A stretch of DNA of 25,673 nt, from positions 1 through 25,673 of the IMG/VR virus record IMGVR_UViG_3300005664_000074; one strand, written 5' to 3'. A program made the position numbers and the translations under genes. The notes under the pieces were generated by a model. That model saw nothing but the letters and a program-made list of their open reading frames with translations. It had not been told where the DNA came from and did not search any database. The DNA comes from a virus. Positions 1 to 4,611 of this stretch are shown piece by piece. Within the stretch, counting starts at the first letter, position 1; every line of letters starts with the position of its first letter.

Positions 1-115
1 GAAGCCATTTATAAATTGGTTTCATAAAATAATAGCCAGAAAATGACATATCAGCACTGAACATTTCTTTGCATTCTTCTTCGTGCAAAAGTGGAAATCC
101 TTTAATGTTTACCAT
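1..115 (-). CDS. Partial CDS, N-terminal 38 residues, unknown function
   Basis: An open frame begins with ATG at position 115 and runs without a stop off the left edge, giving 38 residues that start MVNIKGFPLL. I do not recognise the protein from this fragment. It has an A-rich leader (ending AAAAACA before the ATG) like other genes here. It follows the attC-like element at 155-258, and the sequence just after that element's terminal GTTA box leads into this gene, so it may be the first part of another integron-like cassette that continues outside the window. The aromatic-rich stretch near residues 24-37 is ordinary protein-like sequence. I am fairly sure it is a real gene and have no view on its role. 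Confidence 0.6.
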   Translation of the reverse strand, partial: MVNIKGFPLLHEEECKEMFSADMSFSGYYFMKPIYKWL

Positions 116-154
116 TGTTTTTAAATTAAATTGTTAAGCCAAACCAAGAAAAAA

Positions 155-258
155 CGGCTTATAACAGTGGTTTGGCAAAATACCGCCACAAGCCTTTGTA
201 CTATAATTCAACATTTGTGCAAGGCGGTACTTCGCCAGGCCACCAACCGTTATAAACC
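155..258 (-). repeat. attC-like palindrome A
   Basis: On the plus strand this reads as a left box ending TTATAAC (155-165), a single A, an arm GTGGTTTGGC (167-176), a second arm TACCGCC (181-187), a loop, GGCGGTA (223-229), GCCAGGCCAC (234-243), five unpaired bases (244-248) and a right box GTTATAAACC (249-258). The outer boxes TTATAAC/GTTATAA pair perfectly. The 1-nt versus 5-nt spacing is the same as in elements B, C and E. The stop codon of the upstream gene (250-252) lies inside the right box. The matching cassette-start repeat for the right box was not found in the window, so this is an isolated site. Confidence 0.65.
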
Positions 259-477
259 TTCCCACTCCTCCACCAACTCCATTACTCTCACAAATTCACT
301 TGCTTTCATTTCTAAGTGTTCACCTACTATGTAAGCAAAAGAACTATCTAATACTGGCTTTCCGTTGCGTTTGTCGTGCTTGTAATAGTTATTGCAAATG
401 AAATGTAATTTGTCTCTTTTTTCTTCCTTTACTTCTAACCTTGTTACAAAAAAAGTTCCTAAGCTGCATTTATGCAT
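250..477 (-). CDS. Small hypothetical protein, 75 aa
   Basis: This 75-residue basic protein has no motif I recognise. It starts at ATG 477 behind a strong example of the leader found before several genes here (AATAACCAAAAACTAA at plus 483-498, then AAATT and ATG). Its TAA stop lies within the GTTATAA box of the attC-like element A. Two cysteines and a cluster of aromatic residues (around residues 25-36) are visible, but there is no membrane segment. The leader is of phage type, so the gene may belong to the phage backbone with a cassette inserted directly behind it. The leader is also a perfect 16-nt complement to the linker of the candidate small RNA at 784-882. Confidence 0.65.
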   Translation of the reverse strand: MHKCSLGTFFVTRLEVKEEKRDKLHFICNNYYKHDKRNGKPVLDSSFAYIVGEHLEMKASEFVRVMELVEEWEGL

Positions 478-506
478 AATTTTTAGTTTTTGGTTATTGT
501 TAGTTA

Positions 507-689
507 TTAATCGTTGTATTCAAAATCTTTAATACCATTAGGCAAAGTACTAAAAATTTCTATATTAAATTTTTTAGCATAGTTTTTAGCTTTTCTTTCA
601 GTATCAAATCCCTTAACGCTAAATATTTCTTTAGAATTAAAAAAGTTTAAAAAACTCATATTTTGTATTGTTGTTATAGTTGCTTTCAT
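507..689 (-). CDS. Small hypothetical protein, 60 aa
   Basis: This is a 60-residue protein of unknown function. Residues 1-25 are hydrophobic and aromatic, and the middle is basic with spacing suggestive of one helix (TERKAKNYAKKF). It starts at ATG 689 after a leader with the local A-rich motif, here slightly altered by an inserted base (ACCAATAAACTAAAA). A TATCTTTG box at 722-729 could be the -7 element for it. It ends 30 bases before the next gene's start, suggesting the two are co-transcribed. Nothing visible points to a specific job. Confidence 0.6.
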   Translation of the reverse strand: MKATITTIQNMSFLNFFNSKEIFSVKGFDTERKAKNYAKKFNIEIFSTLPNGIKDFEYND

Positions 690-721
690 TGTGTTTTAGT
701 TTATTGGTTATAATGATAGAA

Positions 722-729
722 CAAAGATA
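722..729 (-). promoter_or_regulatory. Candidate -7 box TATCTTTG
   Basis: On the minus strand this is TATCTTTG, an exact match to the Bacteroidota -7 consensus TAnnTTTG, 32 bases upstream of the ATG at 689. A TTTG lies upstream but about 30 bases away, too far for a normal -33 element, so support is from one box only. Confidence 0.35.
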
Positions 730-781
730 AACAAAGTTTTTAATTAATTTTACTTTTTGCAAAGTTTTTTTTAATTGGCAT

Positions 782-806
782 AAAAAAAGGGGCTTTACAC
801 CCCTTT
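782..806 (-). terminator. Intrinsic terminator ending the candidate small RNA
   Basis: On the minus strand, AAAGGGG and CCCCTTT form a 7-bp stem around a 7-nt loop, followed directly by a T run (plus-strand A run 782-788). It closes the transcript expected from the promoter at 889-918. Confidence 0.75.
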
Positions 807-882
807 CCTTTCATTCGGCTAACTACTTCCGAATAATAACCAAAAACTAACAGATGCCAGCATTGCACTGACAATATGAAAA
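784..882 (-). ncRNA. Candidate small RNA with antisense linker
   Basis: This interval has no plausible minus-strand gene, yet a two-box promoter sits just upstream (889-918) and an intrinsic terminator just downstream, predicting a transcript of about 100 nt. It would fold into a hairpin at 855-873 (TGTCAG/CTGGCA), a linker, a hairpin at 813-834 (ATTCGG/CCGAAT) and the terminator stem. The linker's 16 bases (complement of plus 835-850) are a perfect antisense match to the leader of the gene at 250-477, and match other phage leaders with one or two differences that form G-U pairs. Target pairing is an inference. The motif could instead be the leader of a decayed plus-strand gene. Confidence 0.5.
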
Positions 883-888
883 TCTTAA

Positions 889-918
889 CAAAGATAGTTT
901 TATTTTTGTTATTTCAAA
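889..918 (-). promoter_or_regulatory. Bacteroidota-type promoter, both boxes present
   Basis: The minus strand shows TTTG (915-918), an 18-base spacer and TATCTTTG (889-896), matching the known Bacteroidota -33 TTTG / -7 TAnnTTTG pattern with normal spacing. Transcription would start near 882. The only thing before the terminator at 782-806 is the structured non-coding segment. Confidence 0.6.
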
Positions 919-948
919 TAAAAAAGCCTTAAAATTAATTAAGGCTTT
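919..948 (-). terminator. Intrinsic terminator after the tRNA-like element
   Basis: AAAGCCTTAA (923-932) pairs with TTAAGGCTTT (939-948) around a 6-nt loop. On the minus strand the stem is followed by a T run (plus-strand A run 920-925). The flanking 20 bases at 909-928 are identical to those of the terminator at 4212-4240. Confidence 0.75.
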
Positions 949-953
949 AAAAA

Positions 954-1026
954 TACTTGTGTTGGACTCGAACCAACGCCAAAAGGAATAAACCTCACAC
1001 GCTCCAACCTACAAAGCTAACAAGTA
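954..1026 (-). tRNA. tRNA-like element with poor anticodon stem
   Basis: The 73-nt minus-strand sequence has the exact length of a tRNA. The acceptor stem TACTTGT/ACAAGTA is a perfect 7 bp. The D stem GCTT/GAGC encloses a 9-nt loop with the GG pair at the usual place. The T arm GTTGG-TTCGAGT-CCAAC is perfect and typical. No CCA is encoded. The anticodon arm is weak: read in register the stem is TGTGA/TCCTT with two clear mismatches, and the loop GGTTTAT has TTT at the anticodon position but G instead of T before it. It may be a decayed tRNA-Lys-like gene or an unusual phage tRNA. It abuts the stop codon of the 161-aa gene and is followed by a terminator. Confidence 0.5.
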
Positions 1027-1512
1027 TTAATTTTTAATAAATCCTAACTTAGAAAAAATCTTTAACTTTTCACCTAAAAACATTCCGCTGCCGAACAAAC
1101 CAACTAAGCCACCGCCACCCGTTAATGCTTGCGATAAAGTCATATTCCATAAAAAAGTCTTAATAGTTGAAAAGAACTGAAAAACAAAATTTGTTTTAAT
1201 TTCTTTTCGATTATCACTCTTATTCTCTTTAGCTTCAAATTTTGCCACTTTTACCGCCTTTTTTGCCTCATTTTTGATTGTTTCGGCTTCTTGGCGTGTA
1301 TCTGCTTCATTTAGCTTTATTTCTGCTTTAGCTTCGATTTTTGCAAGTTTTATATCTTGTTTCGTTTTCGGCTGCTCGATTATAATAGAACCATCTTTTT
1401 TAGCTTCGATTAAAGTAGTTAATCGTATTACTTCTTTTTCACATTCGCTTAGTTTCTTTTTTGGAGTTGCAAATAAGGATAGTGGGATTAGTATTAGGAT
1501 AAGTTTTTTCAT
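1027..1512 (-). CDS. Exported coiled-coil protein with C-terminal hydrophobic segment, 161 aa
   Basis: Residues 1-15 look like a signal peptide (MKKLILILIPLSLFA). They are followed by a long charged helix of about 80 residues, very rich in Lys, Glu and Ala (roughly 25-105), and a hydrophobic glycine-rich end (about 107-150, with GGGGLVGLFGSG) that may span a membrane. This topology, exported N terminus, coiled coil, C-terminal membrane segment, resembles unimolecular spanins, which fuse inner and outer membranes at lysis. No convincing lipobox is present, so the spanin idea is only a suggestion. The start overlaps the stop of the 56-aa gene (ATGA), implying translational coupling. Its TAA directly abuts the tRNA-like element. 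Confidence 0.7.
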   Translation of the reverse strand: MKKLILILIPLSLFATPKKKLSECEKEVIRLTTLIEAKKDGSIIIEQPKTKQDIKLAKIEAKAEIKLNEADTRQEAETIKNEAKKAVKVAKFEAKENKSDNRKEIKTNFVFQFFSTIKTFLWNMTLSQALTGGGGLVGLFGSGMFLGEKLKIFSKLGFIKN

Positions 1513-1679
1513 TTAATAGGCTCTTTAATTTCTAAATTTATTTTATAAGCACCTATTGAATTATCCCAATAACGAACCCCTATAAATTTATAATTTGTAT
1601 CAAAAATATTTCCAATTTCGTCAATATGTCCAATTAACGGCATATTTTTTATTCCTTCGCAAATTCTATCTTTACTCAT
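1509..1679 (-). CDS. Small hypothetical protein, 56 aa
   Basis: A 56-codon frame begins at ATG 1679 (MSKDRICEGI) and ends with TGA overlapping the ATG of the 161-aa gene (ATGA, 1509-1512), a strong sign of a real coupled gene. The leader contains the local motif (AATAACTAAAAACTAA, complement of plus 1686-1701), one base different from the leader of the gene at 250-477. The protein is mixed alpha/beta in composition with no recognisable motif. A second in-frame ATG at residue 13 could also serve. I do not know its function. The tight coupling suggests it acts with the exported coiled-coil protein. Confidence 0.7.
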   Translation of the reverse strand: MSKDRICEGIKNMPLIGHIDEIGNIFDTNYKFIGVRYWDNSIGAYKINLEIKEPIK

Positions 1680-1701
1680 AACATTTTAGTTTTTAGTTAT
1701 T

Positions 1702-1959
1702 TTATAATGCAATATTTAACAATTCTTTCATTTTAATTAATAATTCTTTATTTTTATTTTCAAAATATTTGTTTAAAAAATCTATTAAATCTTGCTTTTC
1801 TTTTATGTTTAATTTTATTGCATAGTTTTCTCCACGAGCATTATATAAAGATAAATCAACAAAAGGTAAACTACCATGAGTTTTTAATGTTTTTAATTTT
1901 ACTTCATTTAAACTAATTTCATTAGATATTAATAAAATATTTTTTTGTAAGTCTTCCAT
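1702..1959 (-). CDS. Small hypothetical protein, 85 aa
   Basis: I choose ATG at 1959 (MEDLQKNILL) rather than an upstream TTG because the ATG directly follows the local leader motif (AAACTAAAAACT) and lies 15 bases below a promoter box. The protein is helical and lysine-rich at both ends, with a central segment (about residues 28-46, LPFVDLSLYNARGENYAIK) that looks like beta strands. No family is recognised. It ends 22 bases before the start of the 56-aa gene, so the two, plus the 161-aa gene, probably form one transcript ending at the tRNA-like element and terminator. Confidence 0.65.
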   Translation of the reverse strand: MEDLQKNILLISNEISLNEVKLKTLKTHGSLPFVDLSLYNARGENYAIKLNIKEKQDLIDFLNKYFENKNKELLIKMKELLNIAL

Positions 1960-1974
1960 AGTTTTTAGTTTACT

Positions 1975-2005
1975 CAAAGATACTAAAAAGGAACGTCATT
2001 ATCAA
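1975..2005 (-). promoter_or_regulatory. Bacteroidota-type promoter before the 85-aa gene
   Basis: The minus strand shows TTG (2003-2005), a 20-base spacer and TATCTTTG (1975-1982), 15 bases upstream of ATG 1959. The boxes fit the TTTG / TAnnTTTG pattern, with only three of four bases in the -33 box. Confidence 0.45.
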
Positions 2006-2012
2006 TAATAAC

Positions 2013-2228
2013 TTATACTTTTTTGTTAATAGTAGTCGTCATTGCTACACATTGCGCAATAGTTTTCTTGTCATTCGCTATTCTATACCCCTCATTATTG
2101 CCTACTTTTATAATACTCAACTTTTTTAAAGTAGTGCAATAGTTGTTATTAGTTGGTAATTTATACAACTCTTTTTTATACCAACCAAAGAAAAACTTTT
2201 TATAATAAAAACCTTTTTTAAAAATCAT
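2013..2228 (-). CDS. Small basic hypothetical protein, 71 aa
   Basis: This 71-residue protein is strongly basic and aromatic at its N terminus (MIFKKGFYYKKFFFGWYKK). No family is recognised. It begins 30 bases past the right end of the cassette array, just after the half palindrome at 2241-2267. It may therefore be the first ordinary phage gene after the array, or a remnant of a further cassette whose second boundary has been lost. The unusual run of Phe, Tyr and Lys could in part reflect AT-rich sequence drift, so the coding status is only moderately secure. Confidence 0.45.
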   Translation of the reverse strand: MIFKKGFYYKKFFFGWYKKELYKLPTNNNYCTTLKKLSIIKVGNNEGYRIANDKKTIAQCVAMTTTINKKV

Positions 2229-2240
2229 TTTACCGAATTT

Positions 2241-2267
2241 ATAAGACTTAGCGACAAGTTAGCGGAG
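2241..2267 (-). repeat. attC half-site F (truncated end of cassette array)
   Basis: The right box GTTAGCGGAG (2258-2267) is preceded by five bases and an arm-like stretch (2241-2252), as in the full elements. I found no partner arm or left box further left. The box matches the start of the cassette ending at 2580 (14 of 15 bases over 2258-2272 versus 2566-2580), so it marks the end of that cassette. Confidence 0.55.
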
Positions 2268-2270
2268 ATT

Positions 2271-2582
2271 TTAGACGAACTGCCCATTTCTCCTGCGTTC
2301 CTCTCTTAATTCACTAAAATGCTCTTTCAATTCATTTTCTGACTTAAAAATGAATGTGCCTATATTGACAGGAAAGAATGAATAATTATTACCATCAAAG
2401 TCACTGTGGTATTGCTGAATTTTAGTTTTGTCTTTAGTCACATTTAATACCAATCCTGTGACAACCCCTTTCATAATCTTGTCTTCTTTTGGGTAAAGAA
2501 TGTAGTCTATACCAGCATTACCCCATGACAAAGCAAATATTTCATCACCGATTGACAAATCAGTAAAAACCTCCGCTAACAT
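2271..2582 (-). CDS. Cassette 4 protein, unknown function, 103 aa
   Basis: The gene fills the cassette at 2258-2580. The most economical start is ATG at 2582, which straddles the recombination point (AT from the preceding attC-like element, G^TTA from the cassette), giving 103 residues that start MLAEVFTDLS. An in-frame ATG at 2633 within the loop of element B, preceded by an A-rich leader, would add 17 residues encoded by the attC arm. A TTG at 2723 is rejected. The protein is mixed alpha/beta with a charged helical C terminus (residues about 82-98) and no recognised motif. Its TAA stop lies 4 bases before the half-site box. Cassette genes are often orphans, so lack of recognition is expected. 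Confidence 0.65.
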   Translation of the reverse strand: MLAEVFTDLSIGDEIFALSWGNAGIDYILYPKEDKIMKGVVTGLVLNVTKDKTKIQQYHSDFDGNNYSFFPVNIGTFIFKSENELKEHFSELREERRRNGQFV

Positions 2583-2712
2583 CCGTTTTGCGTCAGGCGG
2601 GGCTTCGTGGTTAATTGTAGTTTCGTTTTCCATATCAATTTTTGTTGTTAAGTGAATGTTTTGTGCTTCGATTTCCCGCCCGAACGCAAAGCGGAGTGCC
2701 GTTATACGCAAG
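2571..2712 (-). repeat. attC-like palindrome B
   Basis: Left box CTCCGCTAAC (2571-2580), single A, a 21-nt arm (2582-2602), a loop of about 72 nt, a second 21-nt arm (2675-2695) that pairs with the first at nearly every position, five unpaired bases (2696-2700), and right box GTTATACGCAAG (2701-2712). The 1/5 spacing matches elements A, C and E. The loop contains a leader-like sequence and an ATG (2631-2633) in frame with the next gene. Confidence 0.75.
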
Positions 2713-2713
2713 T

Positions 2714-3013
2714 TTAAAACCAAAAACGGTCAACCAACTTAACGTATTTAATTTCAGGTTTATCAATATTTCCCCAATATGATTTAATTTTCCATTTAGT
2801 TTTTGGTTTGGGAAGTGGGAATTTTAACGTGTCCCAATTCTTACTATCGTTTGTGTCTGCAATGAAATGATTAAAATTTGTTACACCGCAATTCATAAAA
2901 TTACGTGGTATTTGAACGTCAATATAACGCTCACGTTTATTAAAATTCACACTAAAAAACCTGCGTATAACAGCAAGTATATTTAATTGCGGGGTTCGTG
3001 CTTCTTGTTCCAT
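2714..3013 (-). CDS. Cassette 3 protein, unknown function, up to 99 aa
   Basis: The open frame has an ATG at 3013 inside the loop of element C, preceded by an A-rich leader (ATAAAAAGCACAA), and reads through the palindrome arm into the cassette. If translation starts there, the first 14 or so residues are encoded by the preceding attC-like site. An in-frame GTG at 2950 lies wholly within the cassette (2701-2971) and would give 78 residues. The protein is rich in Asn, Lys and Trp, ending KLVDRFWF, with no recognised family. The stop is 2 bases from the right box of element B, typical cassette packing. The gene is likely real, and its start is unsettled. Confidence 0.55.
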   Translation of the reverse strand: MEQEARTPQLNILAVIRRFFSVNFNKRERYIDVQIPRNFMNCGVTNFNHFIADTNDSKNWDTLKFPLPKPKTKWKIKSYWGNIDKPEIKYVKLVDRFWF

Positions 3014-3100
3014 TTGTGCTTTTTATTTAAGTTATTACTAATTTGAAAATTTTGTGCTTTTAAGTCCGCAACTAAATATACTTGCGAAACGTTACCAGCA
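2961..3100 (-). repeat. attC-like palindrome C
   Basis: Left box ending GCGTATAAC (2961-2971), single A, 20-nt arm (2973-2992), a 73-nt loop, 20-nt arm (3066-3085) pairing with only one G-T mismatch, five bases GAAAC (3086-3090) and right box GTTACCAGCA (3091-3100). It is the cleanest long stem of the set. The loop carries the start of the frame at 3013. Confidence 0.8.
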
Positions 3101-3151
3101 ATAGCCGTGCTTCGTAGCATAGTTCCTGCTAATATTGAGGAAAAATAAAGC

Positions 3152-3643
3152 TTAAATTTTTTTCCTGCGCTCATTTTTGAATTTCTTATAAGTTGTCCAT
3201 TCGTTTGATAAAGAAACATTCAGTTTTGTAAATGGCAGATACGCTCCACCTTTCATTCCTTTCCCATACCTGAAATAGATATGTATTCCAAAAATTATTA
3301 GCCACTTACCGCCCGTATGTTTCCAATCACCTTTCCTAAATGGCACAAACCTTTGATAGTTCAATCGGCACTCTTCCGAATAATCGTGAGCCATTCTAAT
3401 CAGCATAAACATTTTGTTAATGGCTTCCTCTTTGGTTTTCCCTTGAGCGCATCCGTGCAATCTATCGCCTAATAATTTTTTAGTTTCGTCATTACAGGTA
3501 ACCACCCACCATTCACCATCATTCACAACGGAAATAGGAAAACTGAATGTTTCTTTATTCTTTTCGTGACTCCACCAACTTATGCGTTCAACTTCCTCTT
3601 TGTTTTGGGGGTCGTCCCACCAGTTGTAATTTTCTTTTGCCAT
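3152..3643 (-). CDS. Cassette 2 protein, weakly HicB-like, 163 aa
   Basis: The largest cassette gene starts at ATG 3643 (MAKENYNWWD) behind an A-rich leader that shares the AAGCACAAAA module with the loops of elements B and C. Residues about 32-80 (FSFPISVVNDGEWWVV, then HGCAQGKTKEEAINKM) have the strand-Gly-x-Thr-x-Glu-Glu-Ala-helix pattern of HicB-type and similar small dsRNA-fold domains. No partner toxin is visible next to it, so I do not call it an antitoxin. The C-terminal half is very rich in Trp, Tyr, Gly and Lys, with one short hydrophobic stretch (KWLIIFGIHIYF, residues about 113-124). It occupies most of the 619-bp cassette at 3091-3709. The gene is secure and the function unknown. 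Confidence 0.65.
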   Translation of the reverse strand: MAKENYNWWDDPQNKEEVERISWWSHEKNKETFSFPISVVNDGEWWVVTCNDETKKLLGDRLHGCAQGKTKEEAINKMFMLIRMAHDYSEECRLNYQRFVPFRKGDWKHTGGKWLIIFGIHIYFRYGKGMKGGAYLPFTKLNVSLSNEWTTYKKFKNERRKKI

Positions 3644-3699
3644 CGCTAAAAATTTAAGTTTTATTTTTTGTGCTTCTAATTAAGTTCATCGTATGCTAC

Positions 3700-3763
3700 T
3701 GCTGGTAACACCGTATTGTATGCCATGCGAAAAGCACGGCAACAATACTTTTTCGTTAGTGGC
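3700..3763 (-). repeat. attC-like palindrome D (short, 64 bp)
   Basis: Left box TGCTGGTAAC (3700-3709), single A, arm 3711-3728, 5-nt loop, arm 3734-3748 pairing with one bulged base (GTATTGTATGCC versus GTATTGTTGCC), six bases (3749-3754) and right box GTTAGTGGC (3755-3763). Its size is close to the shortest class of known attC sites. The base of the stem is less well paired than in the other elements. Confidence 0.7.
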
Positions 3764-3773
3764 AAGTGCTACG

Positions 3774-4028
3774 TTACTCAATAACACCAGCCTTTTTTAA
3801 ATTACTGACTATTTGTTGTTCTACTTTGTAAGGTGCTTCTGTTCCAACCTCATACCTAACACCAAGTGATTTTATAAACGTTTCTACTTTATCCCAATTC
3901 TGTTCTGAAACTTGCATAGAAACACCACCAGTAGTTATGTTGGCATAATCATTCTTATTATTGGTGTTTATAAAATCAATCACCTTACAAGCATTTTCGT
4001 AATTTAATAATCTCAAATATTTTTGCAT
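3774..4028 (-). CDS. Cassette 1 protein, unknown function, 84 aa
   Basis: This 84-residue protein starts at ATG 4028 (MQKYLRLLNY) after a short A-rich leader (AAATTAAACGAA) and ends with TAA 10 bases before the right box of element D. It fills the 304-bp cassette at 3755-4058. The sequence suggests a compact alpha/beta protein: helix (about 9-22), strand (residues 28-41, YANITTGGVSMQVS), helix (42-55) and a C-terminal helix. I do not recognise the family. It is the first gene of the array in the direction of transcription, the position best expressed in integrons. Confidence 0.65.
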   Translation of the reverse strand: MQKYLRLLNYENACKVIDFINTNNKNDYANITTGGVSMQVSEQNWDKVETFIKSLGVRYEVGTEAPYKVEQQIVSNLKKAGVIE

Positions 4029-4049
4029 TTCGTTTAATTTACCGCACCA

Positions 4050-4156
4050 GCCACTAACAGCGGTTTGGTGCTATTATTTTGCCTATAAATTTTATCTAAG
4101 GCTTGAAGTATCCGCAAGGCAAAATAACAGACACCAAGCCGCAAATCGTTACCTAC
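4050..4156 (-). repeat. attC-like palindrome E (first site of the array)
   Basis: Left box GCCACTAAC (4050-4058), single A, arm GCGGTTTGGTG continuing to 4083, loop, arm 4118-4142 ending ACACCAAGCCGC, five bases AAATC (4143-4147) and right box GTTACCTAC (4148-4156). The stem is about 24 bp with a few mismatches. No gene-bearing cassette is seen upstream of it; a terminator at 4212-4240 lies there instead. Confidence 0.75.
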
Positions 4157-4157
4157 A

Positions 4158-4165
4158 CAAAGGTA
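4158..4165 (-). promoter_or_regulatory. Candidate -7 box TACCTTTG ahead of the cassette array
   Basis: The minus strand has TACCTTTG, matching TAnnTTTG, directly before element E, so a transcript would run through all four cassettes. No TTTG is present at the expected -33 distance, so support is weak. Confidence 0.3.
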
Positions 4166-4211
4166 AACTAAATTTTATATTTTCGGTAATTTTAGGTAAT
4201 TTATTTCAAAT

Positions 4212-4240
4212 AAAAAAGCCCTACATTGCTGCAAGGCTTT
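4212..4240 (-). terminator. Intrinsic terminator upstream of the cassette array
   Basis: AAAGCC (4215-4220) pairs with GGCTTT (4235-4240) around a 14-nt loop, followed on the minus strand by a T run (plus A run 4212-4217). It lies downstream of the 78-aa gene and separates phage transcription from the array. It shares an exact 20-base flank (4201-4220) with the terminator at 919-948. Confidence 0.65.
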
Positions 4241-4296
4241 AAAAAAAGTAAACAAACATGAAATAGAAATACAAATATAGTAAAGTTTTTGGATTG

Positions 4297-4533
4297 TTAT
4301 AATTTTTCTAATTCAATTTTTACTTGTTCCCAATAAGAATTGTCAATATTCCATTCTTTTTTATAGATGCTTAATATTTCATTAACTGCAATTAAAGCGC
4401 ATCTTATTGCCGAATTTTTAAACATATTATTAGTTATTATGCACGGATTACTATCTTGACTGCATCCACTCATTGTGATATATGTTGATTCAAACATAGT
4501 GCATAAATCAATTGCCTTTTCTTTCGGTGTCAT
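4297..4533 (-). CDS. Small Bacteroidota phage protein, 78 aa
   Basis: The protein begins MTPKEKAIDLCTMFE and has a central IRCALIAVNEIL and a C-terminal YWEQVKIELEKL. This pattern, an N-terminal helix, a helix with Ala-Leu-Ile-Ala-Val-(Asp/Asn)-Glu-Ile, then Tyr-Trp-x-x-Val-Lys, is one I associate with a very common family of small uncharacterised proteins in Bacteroidota phages and prophages. Its role is not known. It starts at ATG 4533 behind a clear copy of the local leader motif (CAAAAACTAAAATT) and is followed by the terminator at 4212-4240. A TATATTTG box at 4556-4563 could be its -7 element. Confidence 0.75.
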   Translation of the reverse strand: MTPKEKAIDLCTMFESTYITMSGCSQDSNPCIITNNMFKNSAIRCALIAVNEILSIYKKEWNIDNSYWEQVKIELEKL

Positions 4534-4580
4534 AATTTTAGTTTTTGATTAGATGCAAATATAAGCAAAGTATTTTAAAT

Positions 4581-4603
4581 AAAAAATGTGTCGAATTCGA
4601 CAC
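4581..4603 (-). terminator. Intrinsic terminator closing the lysis-like cluster
   Basis: A perfect 16-base palindrome GTGTCGAATTCGACAC (4588-4603) is followed on the minus strand by a T-rich tail (plus 4581-4587). It lies 8 bases past the stop of the DUF5675 gene. A palindrome this perfect could also be a protein-binding site. Confidence 0.65.
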
Positions 4604-4611
4604 CTTTAAAA

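Noticed and set aside
876-932. 18-codon hydrophobic plus-strand frame behind a leader-like sequence
   Set aside because: It would be the only plus-strand gene, it runs into the terminator hairpin, and the minus-strand promoter and terminator explain the interval better. It is kept only as an alternative.
2583-2723. N-terminal extension of cassette 4 protein to a TTG at 2723
   Set aside because: It would translate both arms of element B and start inside the previous cassette gene, and better ATG starts exist at 2633 and 2582.
2983-3219. 78-codon minus-strand frame overlapping cassette 2 and element C
   Set aside because: It starts inside the 163-aa gene and runs through both arms of the palindrome. 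Its composition (Asn/Lys repeats from the loop) is not protein-like.
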